In this document: positions 63,252-64,000 of the stretch, in pieces
Position numbering within the stretch: the stretch's first letter is position 1
Layout of the letters: each line of letters opens with the position of its first letter
Assembly: GCF_900107105.1 (NCBI RefSeq)
Contig: NZ_FNOT01000019.1
Coordinates: 1-64,000, forward strand
DNA length: 64,000 nt
Reading direction: 5' to 3'
From: Geodermatophilus africanus
GTDB taxonomy: Bacteria; Actinomycetota; Actinomycetes; Mycobacteriales; Geodermatophilaceae
Notes under the pieces: generated by a model
Told to the model about the DNA's origin: nothing
Database searches by the model: none
What the model saw: the letters and a program-made list of their open reading frames with translations, nothing else
Program-made: the position numbers and the translations under genes

Positions 63252-64000
63252 GTGACGGGACCACCGCACTCCCCGCTGCTGTCGGTGAAGCACGCGGTGC
63301 CACCTCCACGGCCGGGGGCAGTGGTCCGGGAGCGCCTGCACGACCGGCTCCGCGCCGCCCCGGGCTCCCGGTTGTGCGTGCTGGTGGCGCCGGCCGGCTG
63401 GGGCAAGACGACGCTGTTGGCGCTTTGGGCGACGGAGCCCGACCAACGGCCGCGCACGGCGTGGGTGTCGCTCGACCGGTCCGACGACGAGCCGGTCCGG
63501 TTCTGGACCTACGTGCTGACGGCGCTCCGTGAGCTCGACCCGGCGGTGGGCGGCCGGGCGCTGACGGCGCTGTCCGCTCCGGGAGTGGAGCCGGTCACCG
63601 CCGCGCTGCCGCTGTTGCTGAACGACCTGGCGGCGAGCACCGGCCGGTACGTCCTGGTCCTGGACGACGTCCACGTCCTGCGCGACCGCGGGGTCTGGGA
63701 GGGGCTGGAGTTCCTGCTCACCTACGTGCTGGCGTCCCTGTGCGTGGTGATGGCCGGACGAGCCGACCCCGCGCTGCCGCTGGCCAGACTGCGGGCGCGC
63801 GGCGAACTGACCGAGATCCGGGCGACGGACCTGCGGTTCACCGTCGAGGAGGCGTCGGCCATGGTGGCCGCGGTCGGTGGCGTGCGGTTGCCGCCGTCCT
63901 CGCTGGTGCCGCTGTGGCGACGCCCTGCTGCGCGACGTGCTGCGACGAGAGCTCGGGGCCACCCGTCCCGACCCGGTCCCGGCGCTGCTCGGCCGGGCCG
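63252..64000 (+). pseudogene. Frameshifted LuxR/MalT-type ATP-binding regulator
   Basis: The frame from GTG 63252 (AGGAGG upstream) has Walker A LVAPAGWGKTTLLALW and Walker B YVLVLDDVHVL, the NACHT-like ATPase of MalT/LuxR-type regulators, up to VGGVRLPPSSLVPLW near 63915. Directly after that a different frame reads LLRDVLRRELGATRPDPVPA, a segment that belongs about 200-300 residues later in such proteins. An internal deletion with a frame change is therefore visible. The 3' part lies outside the window. Confidence 0.75.

Overview
The window is one continuous stretch of a very GC-rich genome. Coding third positions are almost always G or C, GTG starts are frequent, and neighbouring genes often overlap by four bases (GTGA or ATGA). 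The gene set is typical of a soil actinobacterium: PucR, DUF5313, DUF294, AmmeMemoRadiSam genes, and benzoate and phenylacetate catabolism under LysR and TetR control. My best guess is a member of the Geodermatophilaceae (Geodermatophilus, Blastococcus or Modestobacter type). That is an inference from overall character, not from a marker gene. No rRNA, tRNA or CRISPR array was seen.

Layout. (1) 1-12.8 kb looks like a proline/hydroxyproline catabolic cluster. It holds a PucR regulator, two proline-racemase-superfamily enzymes with different active-site pairs (Cys/Cys and Ser/Cys), an ornithine-cyclodeaminase-family reductase, a DHDPS-family lyase, a FAD-dependent D-amino-acid dehydrogenase, two aldehyde dehydrogenases and an APC permease. 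Together these could take trans-4-hydroxyproline to 2-oxoglutarate and trans-3-hydroxyproline to proline. (2) 12.8-18.2 kb holds a cNMP/CBS/DUF294 signalling protein, a small SDR, alanine dehydrogenase and a class III aminotransferase; the last two form a plausible amine/pyruvate/alanine shuttle. (3) 18.2-27.1 kb is a loose accessory stretch. It has short, weakly characterised genes (PfpI-like, a Cys-rich membrane protein, alpha/beta hydrolase, RibD-like reductase, DUF899, GYD), transposase remnants (IS3-like and IS110-like), truncated genes, and about eight copies of a short palindromic repeat. (4) 27.3-32.2 kb holds regulators: GntR/FCD, an ECF sigma factor with SnoaL-like tail next to a VOC protein, and a large LuxR-type ATPase.

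(5) 32.2-42.7 kb is a complete benzoate-to-beta-ketoadipate module. benA, benB and a very unusual BenC-FCD-BenD single polypeptide run on the minus strand. They are divergent from a LysR regulator followed by catB, catA, catC and a benzoate-type MFS transporter. A T-N11-A palindrome lies in the divergent promoter. (6) 42.1-45.3 kb holds an OhrR/MarR regulator and a DUF5313 membrane protein sharing an operator-like sequence, then 4-hydroxyphenylpyruvate dioxygenase with a divergent AsnC regulator. (7) 45.3-59.1 kb is a phenylacetate regulon: paaZ, paaR and paaK on the minus strand; paaABCDE, a crotonase and a FlK-like thioesterase on the plus strand; then an MHS permease, a thiolase and a 3-hydroxyacyl-CoA dehydrogenase. 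Four near-identical TetR/PaaR-type palindromes precede paaK, paaA, the permease and the thiolase. (8) 59.3-64 kb holds a methyltransferase, the MEMO and radical-SAM members of the AmmeMemoRadiSam system, and a decayed end with a truncated class V aminotransferase, an intact 55-residue ORF and a frameshifted LuxR/MalT-type regulator.

The most notable items are the BenC-FCD-BenD triple fusion; a hairpin repeat found at four loci immediately after stop codons, with compensatory stem changes; the palindromic repeat family clustered at 18.5-26.7 kb; a 40-bp repeat captured in different reading frames at the N-termini of PaaB and PaaE; and the paired operator-like sites of the PaaR and MarR systems.
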